A DNA stretch of 64,000 nucleotides, from the NCBI RefSeq assembly GCF_033100395.1, contig NZ_JAWLVJ010000006.1, forward strand, positions 1 through 64,000. The letters run 5' to 3'. Under the pieces are notes generated by a model. The model did not search any database and was not told the DNA's origin. It saw nothing but the letters and a program-made list of their open reading frames with translations. This DNA comes from Terasakiella sp033100395. Lineage in GTDB: Bacteria; Pseudomonadota; Alphaproteobacteria; Rhodospirillales; Terasakiellaceae. Positions 25,403-34,601 of this stretch are shown piece by piece (position 1 is the stretch's first letter; every line of letters starts with the position of its first letter). The translations under genes were made by a program, and so were the position numbers.

Positions 25403-26746
25403 ATGACACGTAAACTCTTTGGTACAGATGGTATTCGCGGCACGGCAAACAGCCATCCGATGACAGCTGAAATCGCAATGAAAGTAGGCATGGCAGCAGG
25501 TCATTATTTTGTAAGGGGTAATCACCGTCACCGTGTTGTTATTGGTAAGGATACACGGCTTTCCGGCTATATGATTGAACCGGCTTTGGTTTCTGGTTTT
25601 GTTGCCATGGGGATGGATGTGTTGCTGGTTGGCCCGATGCCAACGCCTGCAGTTGCCATGTTGACGGAATCTATGCGCTGTGATTTGGGTGTTATGATTT
25701 CGGCGTCGCATAACCCGTTTGGGGACAACGGCATTAAACTGTTTGGCCCGGATGGATTTAAGCTGCCTGATGAAGTGGAAATGAAGCTGGAAGAACTGAT
25801 CGAAAGTGATCTGTCTGACAAGTTCGTCGCCCCCGATAAACTGGGCCGTGCCAAACGTCTGGAAGATGCCAGCGGCCGTTATGTGGAATTTGCCAAACAG
25901 ACCTTCCCGGATGACTTGCGTCTGGACGGCCTTAAAATCGTTGTCGATTGCGCGAATGGCGCTGCGTACAAAGTCGCCCCCGAAGTCCTGTGGGAACTGG
26001 GCGCAGAAGTCGTGCCCATCGGGGTGAATCCGGATGGGTTTAATATCAACAAGGATTGCGGATCAACCGCCACACAGACCCTGTGTGAACATGTGATCAC
26101 TCATGGGGCAGATATCGGGATTGCACTTGATGGCGATGCGGATCGGGTCATTATTTGTGATGAAAAGGGCAAGATTGTTGATGGTGATCAGATCATGGGG
26201 CTTGTGACCACCCATATGCATAAATGCGGCCTATTGAAAGGCGGCGGGCTGGTGGCCACCGTCATGTCCAACATGGGGCTGGAAGAATATTTGCAGGGCG
26301 AGGGCCTGAGCCTGGAGCGCACACAGGTGGGTGACCGTTATGTGGTCGAACGCATGCGCAAAGACGGCTTTAACGTCGGCGGTGAACAATCCGGCCATAT
26401 TGTGCTGGGCGACTATGCCACAACCGGGGACGGCCTTGTCGCCGCCCTGCAGGTGCTGGCTGTTGTTGTCGAACAGAACAAGCCAACCAGCGAAGTCTGC
26501 AAACTGTTTGAACCTTTCCCGCAGATTTTGAAGAATGTCCGTTACGGCGATACTTTCCCGCTTGATTTCGACAGTGTCCAAAAAGCCATCGAAGAAGGCG
26601 AAGGCCGTCTGAACGGTGCAGGTCGCGTGCTGATCCGTAAGTCCGGTACAGAACCGCTGATCCGTGTTATGGCAGAAGGCAAGGACCCGCAACTTGTGGA
26701 ACAGGTGGTTGATGATATCGTTGCCGCCGTTCAGGAAGTCGCATGA
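25403..26746 (+). CDS. glmM: phosphoglucosamine mutase GlmM
   Basis: A 447-residue mutase that converts glucosamine-6-phosphate to glucosamine-1-phosphate for peptidoglycan and LPS. Visible are TDGIRGTAN at the N-terminus, the active-site loop ISASHNPFGDNGIK with phosphoserine S102, the Mg-binding DGDADR and the C-terminal phosphate-binding RKSGTEPLIRVM. The stop overlaps thiD by 4 nt. Confidence 0.96.
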   Translation: MTRKLFGTDGIRGTANSHPMTAEIAMKVGMAAGHYFVRGNHRHRVVIGKDTRLSGYMIEPALVSGFVAMGMDVLLVGPMPTPAVAMLTESMRCDLGVMISASHNPFGDNGIKLFGPDGFKLPDEVEMKLEELIESDLSDKFVAPDKLGRAKRLEDASGRYVEFAKQTFPDDLRLDGLKIVVDCANGAAYKVAPEVLWELGAEVVPIGVNPDGFNINKDCGSTATQTLCEHVITHGADIGIALDGDADRVIICDEKGKIVDGDQIMGLVTTHMHKCGLLKGGGLVATVMSNMGLEEYLQGEGLSLERTQVGDRYVVERMRKDGFNVGGEQSGHIVLGDYATTGDGLVAALQVLAVVVEQNKPTSEVCKLFEPFPQILKNVRYGDTFPLDFDSVQKAIEEGEGRLNGAGRVLIRKSGTEPLIRVMAEGKDPQLVEQVVDDIVAAVQEVA

Positions 26747-27546
26747 AGGGCCGTGTCCTGATCATTGCGGGTTCTGATAGCGGTGGCGGTGCGGGTATTC
26801 AGGCCGATCTTAAGACAGTGACCTGCTTAAACGGGTTTGCCATGACGGCGATTACGGCATTGACGGCGCAGAATACGCAAGGCGTCACGGCCATTCATGA
26901 TGTGCCTGCAGATTTCGTCAAAGAACAAATCCGTGTGGTGCTTACTGATTTGGGGGCAGACTGTATCAAAACGGGGATGTTGAGCCAGCCTGCGACCATT
27001 CATGCCATCTGTGACGTGTTGGATGAACTGGATATGGATATCCCCATGGTGGTTGATCCGGTCATGGTGGCAAAAGGTGGGGCGTCCCTGCTGGCACAGG
27101 AAGCGCTGGCTGCGCTCAAGGCACGTTTGATCCCACGCGCTACCGTCTTGACCCCCAATGTCCCGGAAGCCGAAGCCTTAAGTGGTTTATCGATCAAGAC
27201 AGCAGAAGATATGAAGCTTGCGGCAGAAAAACTGTTTGAATTGGGTCCTAAGGCCGTGCTGATGAAGGGTGGCCATATGGATGAGGATACCGAAACCGTT
27301 TGTGACTATCTGTTTGAAGATGATGGGACGGTTCATACCTTTGATGGCAAACGCATCCAGACCCGCCATACACACGGCACGGGCTGTACGACAGCATCTG
27401 CCATCGCTTGTGGGGTGGCACAGGGCTTAAGCGTTGAAAAATCGGTCGAGCGGGCTAAATCTTATGTGTTTGAAGCCATCAAGACGGCGCCCGGGTTTGG
27501 CGCAGGTCATGGGCCGCTCAATCACGCCCATACAGTCAAGTCCTAA
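26743..27546 (+). CDS. thiD: hydroxymethylpyrimidine/phosphomethylpyrimidine kinase ThiD
   Basis: A 267-residue ribokinase-fold enzyme that phosphorylates HMP and HMP-P to supply ThiE. Motifs: IAGSDSGGGAGIQADLKT at the N-terminus, VVDPVMVAKGG, LTPNVPEAEALSG, and the catalytic THGTGCTTASAIA. It is translationally coupled to glmM (ATGA overlap), an arrangement seen in related bacteria. Confidence 0.95.
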   Translation: MKGRVLIIAGSDSGGGAGIQADLKTVTCLNGFAMTAITALTAQNTQGVTAIHDVPADFVKEQIRVVLTDLGADCIKTGMLSQPATIHAICDVLDELDMDIPMVVDPVMVAKGGASLLAQEALAALKARLIPRATVLTPNVPEAEALSGLSIKTAEDMKLAAEKLFELGPKAVLMKGGHMDEDTETVCDYLFEDDGTVHTFDGKRIQTRHTHGTGCTTASAIACGVAQGLSVEKSVERAKSYVFEAIKTAPGFGAGHGPLNHAHTVKS

Positions 27547-27644
27547 ATGACCCTACTAATTGCTGGTATTTGACCAAGGTTATTAGTGCTATTGTGTAGC
27601 TGGTTTATAAGCAAACGTGTCGAGAAAACGAAAAGAGTAAAGCC

Positions 27645-28634
27645 ATGAAGGATACCTTCGGTCGCACCATTACTTACCTGCGTGTTTCAGTCACAGATCG
27701 TTGTGATTTCCGCTGTACCTACTGTATGGCCGAAGATATGACGTTTCTGCCGCGTCAGGAGATTCTATCGTTTGAAGAGATGGAACGCATCTGTTCTGCC
27801 TTTATCAAGCGCGGTGTGACGAAAATTCGCTTAACGGGTGGGGAACCCTTGGTGCGTCATGGCATTATCGGTTTGATCGAACAGCTTTCTCGTCACTTGA
27901 AAACGGGTGATTTGAAAGAACTGACGCTGACCACCAATGGCTCGCAGCTGGAAAAATATGCTGAAAAGTTGGTGGAACTGGGTGTGCGTCGGATCAATGT
28001 GTCCCTTGATACGCTCGATTCTGATCGATTTACTGAAATTACGCGCTTTGGCAAGCTGGAAAAAGTTCTGGCCGGGCTGGAAGCAGCGAAAAAAGTAGGC
28101 CTTAAAGTCAAGATCAATACGGTTGCGCTGAAAGGCCAGACGGATACAGAGCTGGACGACCTGCTGCATTTTGTGGCCGATAACGGATTTGACCTGACGT
28201 TCATTGAAACCATGCCGCTGGGTGAAATCGGTGGCTCACGTGCGGATAATTATCTGCCGTTGACTGAAGTGCGCAGCCAGATCGCCAAGCGTTGGACAAT
28301 TACGGATACGGATTATGCAACGGGTGGTCCGGCCCGCTTTGTGGACGTGAAAGAAACAGGCAACCGCATTGGTTTTATTACACCACTTAGCCACGGATTC
28401 TGCGAAAGCTGCAACCGCATGCGCCTGACTTGTAAAGGCACGCTGTTTATGTGTCTGGGGCAGGATGGCAATGTGGACTTGCGTGAGGTTGTACGCAGCA
28501 GTGAAAGTAACGAGCCACTGCAGCATGCCATCGATACAGCCCTGAATTTAAAGCCGAAAGGCCACGAGTTTGTGATTGATGAAACAAACGGTGCCCCGGC
28601 CCTAAATCGTCATATGAGCGTGACAGGCGGCTAA
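27645..28634 (+). CDS. moaA: GTP 3',8-cyclase MoaA
   Basis: A 329-residue radical SAM enzyme starting molybdenum cofactor synthesis. The N-terminal cluster uses C20, C24 and C27 (CDFRCTYC); the C-terminal GTP-binding cluster uses CESCNRMRLTCKGTLFMC. The terminal Gly-Gly (VTGG), required in the family, is intact. No Moco-riboswitch-like fold is evident in the 98-bp upstream gap. It fits with mobA and modBC at 57-60 kb. Confidence 0.95.
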   Translation: MKDTFGRTITYLRVSVTDRCDFRCTYCMAEDMTFLPRQEILSFEEMERICSAFIKRGVTKIRLTGGEPLVRHGIIGLIEQLSRHLKTGDLKELTLTTNGSQLEKYAEKLVELGVRRINVSLDTLDSDRFTEITRFGKLEKVLAGLEAAKKVGLKVKINTVALKGQTDTELDDLLHFVADNGFDLTFIETMPLGEIGGSRADNYLPLTEVRSQIAKRWTITDTDYATGGPARFVDVKETGNRIGFITPLSHGFCESCNRMRLTCKGTLFMCLGQDGNVDLREVVRSSESNEPLQHAIDTALNLKPKGHEFVIDETNGAPALNRHMSVTGG

Positions 28635-28676
28635 AGCTTTGTCATAGTGTCGCCATTGCAACTTGGGTATGGGCAC

Positions 28677-29444
28677 ATGTCAGATAAGAAAATCGCATTT
28701 GTTGCGGGGAAATCGGAAACCGCGCAGGACGCCATGGATCGTCTGTGTGGCAAGTATGATCATGTGATTGCCGATAAGGCTGATATCATTGTGGCGCTGG
28801 GCGGGGACGGCTTTATGCTGCGCACGCTGCATAAATACCTGCATCTCAAAAAACCTGTCTTCGGGATGAACCGTGGGTCTGTCGGTTTTTTGATGAATGA
28901 ATATCGTGAAGATGACCTGCTGGAACGTATTGAACGCATGCAGGCGATTGAGCTGCACCCATTGCGAATGGAAGCGGAATGTAAAGGTGGCAAACAATCT
29001 GAAGCCATTGCCTTTAACGAAGTATCATTATTTCGCGAAACAGGGCAAGCTGCCCACATCCGCGTTTGTGTGGATGGGGTGGAACGCCTGGAAGAAATGG
29101 TCTGTGATGGTCTGTTGATCTCAACACCCGCTGGATCAACTGCCTATAACATGTCAGCTTATGGCCCGATCTTGCCGCTGGGGTCCGGTGTTTTGGCCCT
29201 GACCGCGATCTCGGCTTATCGCCCCAGACGTTGGCGCGGGGCCATCTTGCCCCATTCTGCTACCGTCAGCTTTGAAATCCTGAATGATAAGAAACGCCCG
29301 GTCGGTGTGTCTGCGGACTTTAATGAATTTCGCGATGTCTTAAAGGTTAAGGTCTATGAAGACCGCAGCCTTTACACCAAGGTTCTCTATGACCCGGAAC
29401 ATAACCTGGAAGAACGTATCTTGCAGGAACAATTTATCGGGTAG
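28677..29444 (+). CDS. nadK: NAD kinase
   Basis: A 255-residue NAD kinase making NADP. The GGDGFMLRTLH motif holds the catalytic Asp; GMNRGSVGFLMN, FNEVSLFRETGQ and the substrate-binding DGLLISTPAGSTAYNMSA follow. I use the ATG at 28677 (MSDKKIAFVAG). The 42-nt gap to moaA suggests cotranscription. The end faces the convergent Lon-like gene 6 nt away. Confidence 0.95.
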   Translation: MSDKKIAFVAGKSETAQDAMDRLCGKYDHVIADKADIIVALGGDGFMLRTLHKYLHLKKPVFGMNRGSVGFLMNEYREDDLLERIERMQAIELHPLRMEAECKGGKQSEAIAFNEVSLFRETGQAAHIRVCVDGVERLEEMVCDGLLISTPAGSTAYNMSAYGPILPLGSGVLALTAISAYRPRRWRGAILPHSATVSFEILNDKKRPVGVSADFNEFRDVLKVKVYEDRSLYTKVLYDPEHNLEERILQEQFIG

Positions 29445-29450
29445 TTTCCT

Positions 29451-30698
29451 TTACTTTTCCAAAGAATGAAGCGCGCTGACCACCGTGATTTTCTCTTCTG
29501 CCAACTGTGCCTTGATCTTGGCCCAATCTGCGGCCCCTTCACCAAAAGACGCACGCAGCATGCGGTTGACGGCGTCGCCCAGGGGCTTGTCAGCAGCTAA
29601 CGCAACGAGGCGGTAGTCGATGGACTGGTTCAATCGTTTGGGTAGCGTCATGCGCCAGCCGATCAGTCCTTTTTGGCGTTCGGCATCCACAAGGCTTTCG
29701 CGATCCGCCAGCAGGAAGTGGCCGTCTTCGATGCGTTGGGCGAAGGCCCACATGTAGGTTGGGGCACCCAGATTGTTGAGCGTGATTTCAAGGGCGCAGA
29801 GGCCATCAAGGTTGCTGGACGGAAAAGCCTGGCCGTCTTTATCCAGTGGGATGCGATCCGGTTCTGTACAGCCTTTATCCTGATTTGCGCGCAACTCGCT
29901 GATGCCTAAGCGCAGGCTGGTTTCGCGAAGGGCGAGGATATTGTCTTCGAATTGCAGATAAACGCCCAGAATCAAGACGCAAACGGCAGCCCCCACAGCG
30001 ACGATTTTGCTAAAGCGATTGTCCTTGATGGGGGGCGGTGCGCCATCTTCGGGTTTATAAAGATCAATGACCCCATTTTCATCCACTTCATCCAGGTCTT
30101 CATCTTCTTCTTCGGGGGGATACGGGTCTTTCAGGTCGAAGCGCTGGACGATGCGTTTCATGTCAACGACGGATTCAAGGCGCAGCAGGTCGCCATCGAT
30201 GGCAAGTTCTTCGAGAAATTCATCTTCCGGTACCAGACCTGCACCACCGGGGATAAAGCAGAACAGCCGCACATCTTCTTTTCGCATCTGTTCAAACAGG
30301 TCTTTGGATGCTGTCAGTTTTTCTTTGATGTGATCCACCGGACGTACGTTGAGATCGCGATCCAATTCACCCGTTAGCCAGATCGCATTTTCAACTTTTT
30401 CATCAGGACCCGCAAGTCGGTCTTCGGCAAAAAAGGCATGGGCGACAAAGGCACCCAGCTGCCAGCTGTTGCCATCTGTGATGGGTGCAGAAACATCCAT
30501 GCGATAGGCCGGGTGACCATAGGATCGCTGCACCACCCCTGTGGGGTCTTTGACAAAAGCGTCATAGGCGCGCGCAATGGGCAGCGCCTTGGCAGTGCCG
30601 TTCAGACAGACGACGGATCGAACATCCGGGTCTTCTTTTGTGATGCGCTGGACCTCAACCGGACCTTCGGTGGTGGCAATAAAGATTCTAACATTCAT
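29451..30698 (-). CDS. membrane-anchored protein with Lon-like (S16) domain
   Basis: A 415-residue protein, third gene of a coupled operon. Residues about 65-150 resemble the Lon proteolytic domain without any ATPase part: DGNSWQLGAFVAHAF matches Lon's DGPSAG loop, with S78 as candidate nucleophile; LTGELDRDLNVRPVDHIKEKLTAS matches Lon's TGE...GGLKEKLLAA, with K125 as candidate general base; FCFIP follows as in Lon. An acidic linker (about 190-225) leads to one membrane helix (about 231-249), then a periplasmic region of about 165 residues whose end (WRMTLPKRLNQ...YRLVALAADKPLG) weakly recalls DUF4384. The Lon-like part would face the cytosol. Function unknown; it could be a protease or a dead scaffold. 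Confidence 0.7.
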   Translation of the reverse strand: MNVRIFIATTEGPVEVQRITKEDPDVRSVVCLNGTAKALPIARAYDAFVKDPTGVVQRSYGHPAYRMDVSAPITDGNSWQLGAFVAHAFFAEDRLAGPDEKVENAIWLTGELDRDLNVRPVDHIKEKLTASKDLFEQMRKEDVRLFCFIPGGAGLVPEDEFLEELAIDGDLLRLESVVDMKRIVQRFDLKDPYPPEEEDEDLDEVDENGVIDLYKPEDGAPPPIKDNRFSKIVAVGAAVCVLILGVYLQFEDNILALRETSLRLGISELRANQDKGCTEPDRIPLDKDGQAFPSSNLDGLCALEITLNNLGAPTYMWAFAQRIEDGHFLLADRESLVDAERQKGLIGWRMTLPKRLNQSIDYRLVALAADKPLGDAVNRMLRASFGEGAADWAKIKAQLAEEKITVVSALHSLEK

Positions 30699-31222
30699 CA
30701 GCGCAGAATGACGTCACTTTGGGCTTTGCGCAAGGCTTTCACGATATCATCGCCTGCACGCAGCAAAATCTGCGCTTCCCCGTCATAAAAATCTTCAATA
30801 ACAAGGCGATGGATGGGACCGTCGGCTTCCTGAACGAACATCAGGGTGGGTGATTCGTCGCGATCAATGGCTTGGATCAACAAGTAAACCTGATCGGCGC
30901 TGGCCTTGGATGGTTTCAGCGTCAGTTTAAATCCATCGGCTTCGCGCTGGCTTATCTCCCCTGAACTTGCCGCAGCCGCACGTGGCATATGGACGATGGC
31001 CTGTTTTTCAAGCAAACGCCTTAAATCGCGATGAAGTGAGAAATCGGTGCTTAAAGCCGCTTTCAAGGCCGGGCTTGCGTCATGGGCCGGGTTGGTTGCG
31101 TAGGCATAAAGTTCACTGAAGGCGACCTTTGACGGGACCTCTTCCTTCGGGTGAATAACTTCGTCAAAGGCGCTGAGAGCTTTGAAGATTTGTTCAGCAT
31201 CTTTGTTGGATTTGTGGCTCAT
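30698..31222 (-). CDS. conserved hypothetical protein, second gene of three-gene operon
   Basis: A 174-residue soluble protein I do not recognise. The N-terminal half is helical (FSELYAYATNP and LRRLLEKQAIVHMPRAAAASSG). The C-terminal half looks like a compact beta domain (FKLTLKPSKASADQVYLLIQAIDRD to VIEDFYDGEAQILL). There is no signal peptide or membrane helix. It overlaps both neighbours by 4 nt and 1-3 nt, so its level is tied to theirs; it probably binds one of them. Confidence 0.65.
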   Translation of the reverse strand: MSHKSNKDAEQIFKALSAFDEVIHPKEEVPSKVAFSELYAYATNPAHDASPALKAALSTDFSLHRDLRRLLEKQAIVHMPRAAAASSGEISQREADGFKLTLKPSKASADQVYLLIQAIDRDESPTLMFVQEADGPIHRLVIEDFYDGEAQILLRAGDDIVKALRKAQSDVILR

Positions 31223-32844
31223 GATGCTGCTCCGTATATTTTATCAAATTGTCCGCAGAAGATGGTGCGGTCATAGGAAAACTGCGATTGCCAGCCTCCA
31301 CCTGCTAAAGGTAGGTTATCCAGACGTTCCAAAAAGGCATCGATATCCTGGGAAATTTCCAGCAGGATTTCTGATCCTTCAGACAGTGCCTTGGTCAGGT
31401 CGGGATTGTCACTGGCATCTTCCTTAAAGCCTTTTCGGGCAAGGCCTGCGTGGGCTTTTTGAGCGTTATTCATCAGGTCGGCGACGTCACTGCCAACTTT
31501 TTCCGGGTCATGCAGGATATCCATGAACTGATCGGCAACCTTGGGGGAATGAAGGGGAACGACATTGTCGCCTGTATGTTCATGCGGCAAAAGCTGTGCA
31601 AGCGGTGAAAAGTCAATACCGGGGTCCAGCTTCATCATCACGGGGATGGCTTCTTTTGCCTTGGCAGCGGCCAGCATATGCAGGCAGGCATAGACGCTGC
31701 GCTGGATATGGGCGATCAGGTCCTGATAGGTCAGCTGCCTGTCTTGATACGTCTCTGAAGGACCTTCCTGAATGATCAGGTCCAGGTCATGCTTTGCCAT
31801 CTGCTTGCGTAAAGCCTGGGTCAGGCGCGATTGTGGTTTGGTAAAGATGTTGCTGCGCAGGATGGATAAAGGCAGACGCAGGGCAAGTTCGCCTGCGTTC
31901 AACAGGCTTTCCAGATGGGCTGTTTCTTGTTTATTCAGAAATTTGACCTGATTAAAGGGCGCAGAATTCAGCGTGATCAGCGGGGTGATGGTTTCCTGCA
32001 CGCTTTCCAGCGTTTCAGATAAGATATCCGGATCAATCTCGCCAGCTTCGCGGTCAGCACCAATGCTGCCAGCATGGCGCATGGCCGCCAAGTCATGGGC
32101 GTGTTCTACCGCCTGGATCACGCGGATCATAGTCAAAAACACACTGTCAAAGGTTTTAAAATCAATGCCCTTTTCCTGATCAACTGAAACTTCCTGCCAG
32201 AAATTCAGGATCATGGCATCATCAATGGCTTCCACATCATCATCGCAATAGGCCAGAATTTTACGGAATTTTCGTTGAGATTGAGCGGTGGGCAGATGTT
32301 CTTTCAGGTAAGCATAAAGCAGACGAGACAGGCCATTAGCACATTCTGAAACCGATTTTCGCGAGATGTCGCCCTTCAGCAGGTTTTGCAACAGGTCATC
32401 AATATCGCTGTAACCAAGCGCAGTGAGCAGAAATTCCATCAGGGCTGACAGCACGGGCATACGGCTATACTGCACGCTGAATTCGCTGTCCCCATAGGCC
32501 ATGGTGATACCGGTGCTATCAAGACTGACCAAGTCACCGTCATAGGTACTTGCAGCCTGGTCACAATAGGCGAGAAAGGCAGAGGTCCGCGCAACACCTG
32601 TGTCCCAGAAGAGGAATTCATAGCGCCCTTTTTGAAAAGAGAGTTCGCTGGCCGCAACGATCAGATGACAGAGTTCCAGCAAAGGGGTGGCATAGGTGCG
32701 ACAGACAATAATCTTGCCGATCTCGCGACAGATCATGGGGGAGAATTTAGGTTCCCCATCTGCTTCGGTTTCTGCCATGGTGTGCAGTACAGCGGTCAGT
32801 TCCGAACTTTTCCCTGCTTCTAACAGCAGCTCTTCTGATCCCAT
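31219..32844 (-). CDS. conserved hypothetical protein, first gene of three-gene operon
   Basis: A 541-residue soluble, mostly helical protein without a recognised domain. It has no signal peptide, membrane segment or nucleotide-binding motif that I can see. Residues about 60-145 contain a more beta-like, aromatic segment (GRYEFLFWDTG to VQYSRMPVLSALMEF); the remainder is amphipathic helix. The stop overlaps the next start (ATGA). As the largest and first product it may be the scaffold or effector of the operon ending in the Lon-like protein. Confidence 0.65.
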   Translation of the reverse strand: MGSEELLLEAGKSSELTAVLHTMAETEADGEPKFSPMICREIGKIIVCRTYATPLLELCHLIVAASELSFQKGRYEFLFWDTGVARTSAFLAYCDQAASTYDGDLVSLDSTGITMAYGDSEFSVQYSRMPVLSALMEFLLTALGYSDIDDLLQNLLKGDISRKSVSECANGLSRLLYAYLKEHLPTAQSQRKFRKILAYCDDDVEAIDDAMILNFWQEVSVDQEKGIDFKTFDSVFLTMIRVIQAVEHAHDLAAMRHAGSIGADREAGEIDPDILSETLESVQETITPLITLNSAPFNQVKFLNKQETAHLESLLNAGELALRLPLSILRSNIFTKPQSRLTQALRKQMAKHDLDLIIQEGPSETYQDRQLTYQDLIAHIQRSVYACLHMLAAAKAKEAIPVMMKLDPGIDFSPLAQLLPHEHTGDNVVPLHSPKVADQFMDILHDPEKVGSDVADLMNNAQKAHAGLARKGFKEDASDNPDLTKALSEGSEILLEISQDIDAFLERLDNLPLAGGGWQSQFSYDRTIFCGQFDKIYGAAS

Positions 32845-32941
32845 TATATATGTCCTTTTTCCCTGTAGCGGACACTATTTTATCCAAAAACAACTTTTGG
32901 TCCAGTATGGAAGGGTTGGAGAGATTTTTTTTCTTGGATAC

Positions 32942-33895
32942 CTATTCACATTCTACCCGGTTGCGCCCTTTTTCCTTCGCGCGATAAAGCGCGATATCGG
33001 CGCGGCGGATCAGGTCATCCAGCTTGATATCGTTAGGGCGCAGGTCGGTCAGGCCGAAGCTTGCGGTGATGTTGAAGGTCTGGTCTTCATAAGTGACGTC
33101 ATGATTTTCGATAGAGGTGCGAATACGTTCCGCCACCATTTGCGCGGTCATCAGATCGATGTCGGGCAGCAGAATTGCAAATTCTTCCCCGCCGATACGC
33201 GCCAGTTTGCCATCGCTTGAACGTTCTTTTTCGTCGCGACGTCTGGTATTTTGGTCCCAGACCGTGGCGATGGATTTAAGTGCTTCGTCCCCGGCCAGAT
33301 GACCAAAGGTGTCATTGACCTTTTTGAACCAGTCCACATCAAAGATCATCAGGCTGAAGCTTTTATTTTCCAGAATGGCCTTTGCCACCATCTTTTCAGC
33401 ATGTTCGATGAAATAGCGGCGGTTGTATGTCCCGGTCAGCGCATCGTTGAAGGTCAGATTTTCCAGTTCATCCGCTTTGAGTTTTAATTCTGTGATATCT
33501 TCCAGTAAAATCTGGATGACGGTCGTGCCTTCCCAGGGCAGGCGACCTGCGGTAACTTTGACGTAGCGGGTGTTGTCCGGGTCGGTGGTCAGTTTGATCT
33601 GGGGCAGTTGCACGGGGGTGTCCTGTACAAAACTTCTCATAAACAGGTCAGCGCAATCCGCGCGGACGTCTTCGTCGATAAAATCAAGAAGATGCTGGCC
33701 GATCAAGGCATCTTTGGATTGGTTAAACAGGTGAATGGCCTGTTGATTGGCGTACAAAATCCCCTGCATCTGATGAATGATCAGTCCTGTGGGCATGAGA
33801 TCCAGTAACGAACCAAGGCGTTCTTGTGTATCGATCAGGGTCTGATGCGTCAGTAACGCATCGTCGGTTCCTTCATCATCATCGATAAACAGCAA
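32942..33895 (-). CDS. PAS-GGDEF diguanylate cyclase
   Basis: A 317-residue cytosolic protein. A PAS domain (about 25-140: LLDLMPTGLIIHQMQG...ILLEDITELK) is followed by a GGDEF domain (about 150-315) that makes c-di-GMP. The active site reads GGEEF, which is functional in the family, and the NDTFGHLAGDEALK helix is intact. No RxxD inhibitory site is obvious just before it. The longest frame starts at TTG 33895 right after an in-frame TAG, with GGATAG upstream; no ATG occurs near the N-terminus, so this TTG is probably the real start. Confidence 0.86.
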   Translation of the reverse strand: MLFIDDDEGTDDALLTHQTLIDTQERLGSLLDLMPTGLIIHQMQGILYANQQAIHLFNQSKDALIGQHLLDFIDEDVRADCADLFMRSFVQDTPVQLPQIKLTTDPDNTRYVKVTAGRLPWEGTTVIQILLEDITELKLKADELENLTFNDALTGTYNRRYFIEHAEKMVAKAILENKSFSLMIFDVDWFKKVNDTFGHLAGDEALKSIATVWDQNTRRRDEKERSSDGKLARIGGEEFAILLPDIDLMTAQMVAERIRTSIENHDVTYEDQTFNITASFGLTDLRPNDIKLDDLIRRADIALYRAKEKGRNRVECE

Positions 33896-33982
33896 TATCT
33901 ATCCAATCTGTATTATTGTTTGTTTGGCAAACAGCATACCCTCAGATTGGGTGGAAAGTAAAAGGTTCATTCTGAAATTTAT

Positions 33983-34014
33983 ACGAACGTGATGTGAGCA
34001 CTTATCACGTTCGT
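33983..34014 (-). terminator. perfect palindrome after the envelope operon
   Basis: Arms ACGAACGTGAT and ATCACGTTCGT, 11 bp each with no mismatch, around a 10-nt loop. It lies 27 nt after the stop of the last envelope-operon gene and 88 nt before the GGDEF start. The T-run on the minus strand is broken (TATAAATTT), so it could also be an operator. Confidence 0.55.
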
Positions 34015-34040
34015 GTTTAAGGGCTTATAATGATTGGATT

Positions 34041-34574
34041 TTACCAGTTTGCTGAATTACGTGGGCCAAAATCGTCATTGGATTGATTTGCCGGATCACC
34101 ACCTAATTCCCCAGACAGGTTTTGCCAACTGCCGTGATCACGGTGGTTACCCCTATCCCCGGGGCCATCACGATCCAGGCGACGGTCCCAACGGTTGGAA
34201 ATCAGATACCAGGGGATATTGTGTTCACGGCACGCTACGGCTGTTCCGTTGTGCCAACGTCTGTCAATTGTCACACCATGTCGGAAACGGCGACAATCCC
34301 GGTCGCGGCGGTCGCGTACTTTGCCTGTGGGGCGGATGCGGGCGTTAAAACCGATGTACCATTCTGTCGTCAGCCCGTCTTCTGAAAAATAAAGCGCTTT
34401 TTCAATTTCTGCATTCATTTTTTCTTCGTCTGACGCACTGACACGTTTATCAGCTTCTTCCAGAAGAATGGTGCCGATATCACCACCCATGACTTCACCG
34501 TCGCGCAGGCTGCCTGTGGTTTGACAGGCGCTTAGAAATCCAAGGGCACATAGACTTAATATTACTTTTTTCAT
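34041..34574 (-). CDS. outer-membrane lipoprotein, 17-kDa surface-antigen-like
   Basis: A 177-residue lipoprotein; the lipobox is LSAC with Cys17. The region GGDIGTILLEEADKRVS, a central W in a TTEWYIGFNARIRPTGKV segment, then DCRRFRHGVTI and GTAVACREHNIPWYLI resemble the C-terminal domain of rickettsial 17-kDa/RT0821-type surface antigens. The last 45 residues are an unusual Arg/Asp/Gly/Asn-rich tail. The ATG at 34574 is six bases after AGAGG. Last gene of the envelope operon. Confidence 0.72.
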   Translation of the reverse strand: MKKVILSLCALGFLSACQTTGSLRDGEVMGGDIGTILLEEADKRVSASDEEKMNAEIEKALYFSEDGLTTEWYIGFNARIRPTGKVRDRRDRDCRRFRHGVTIDRRWHNGTAVACREHNIPWYLISNRWDRRLDRDGPGDRGNHRDHGSWQNLSGELGGDPANQSNDDFGPRNSANW

Positions 34575-34601
34575 CATAAACCTCTGTTCAATCCTCATGG
34601 G

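Noticed and set aside
27547..27644. Moco riboswitch before moaA
   Set aside because: 98 bp only, with none of the expected paired elements visible.
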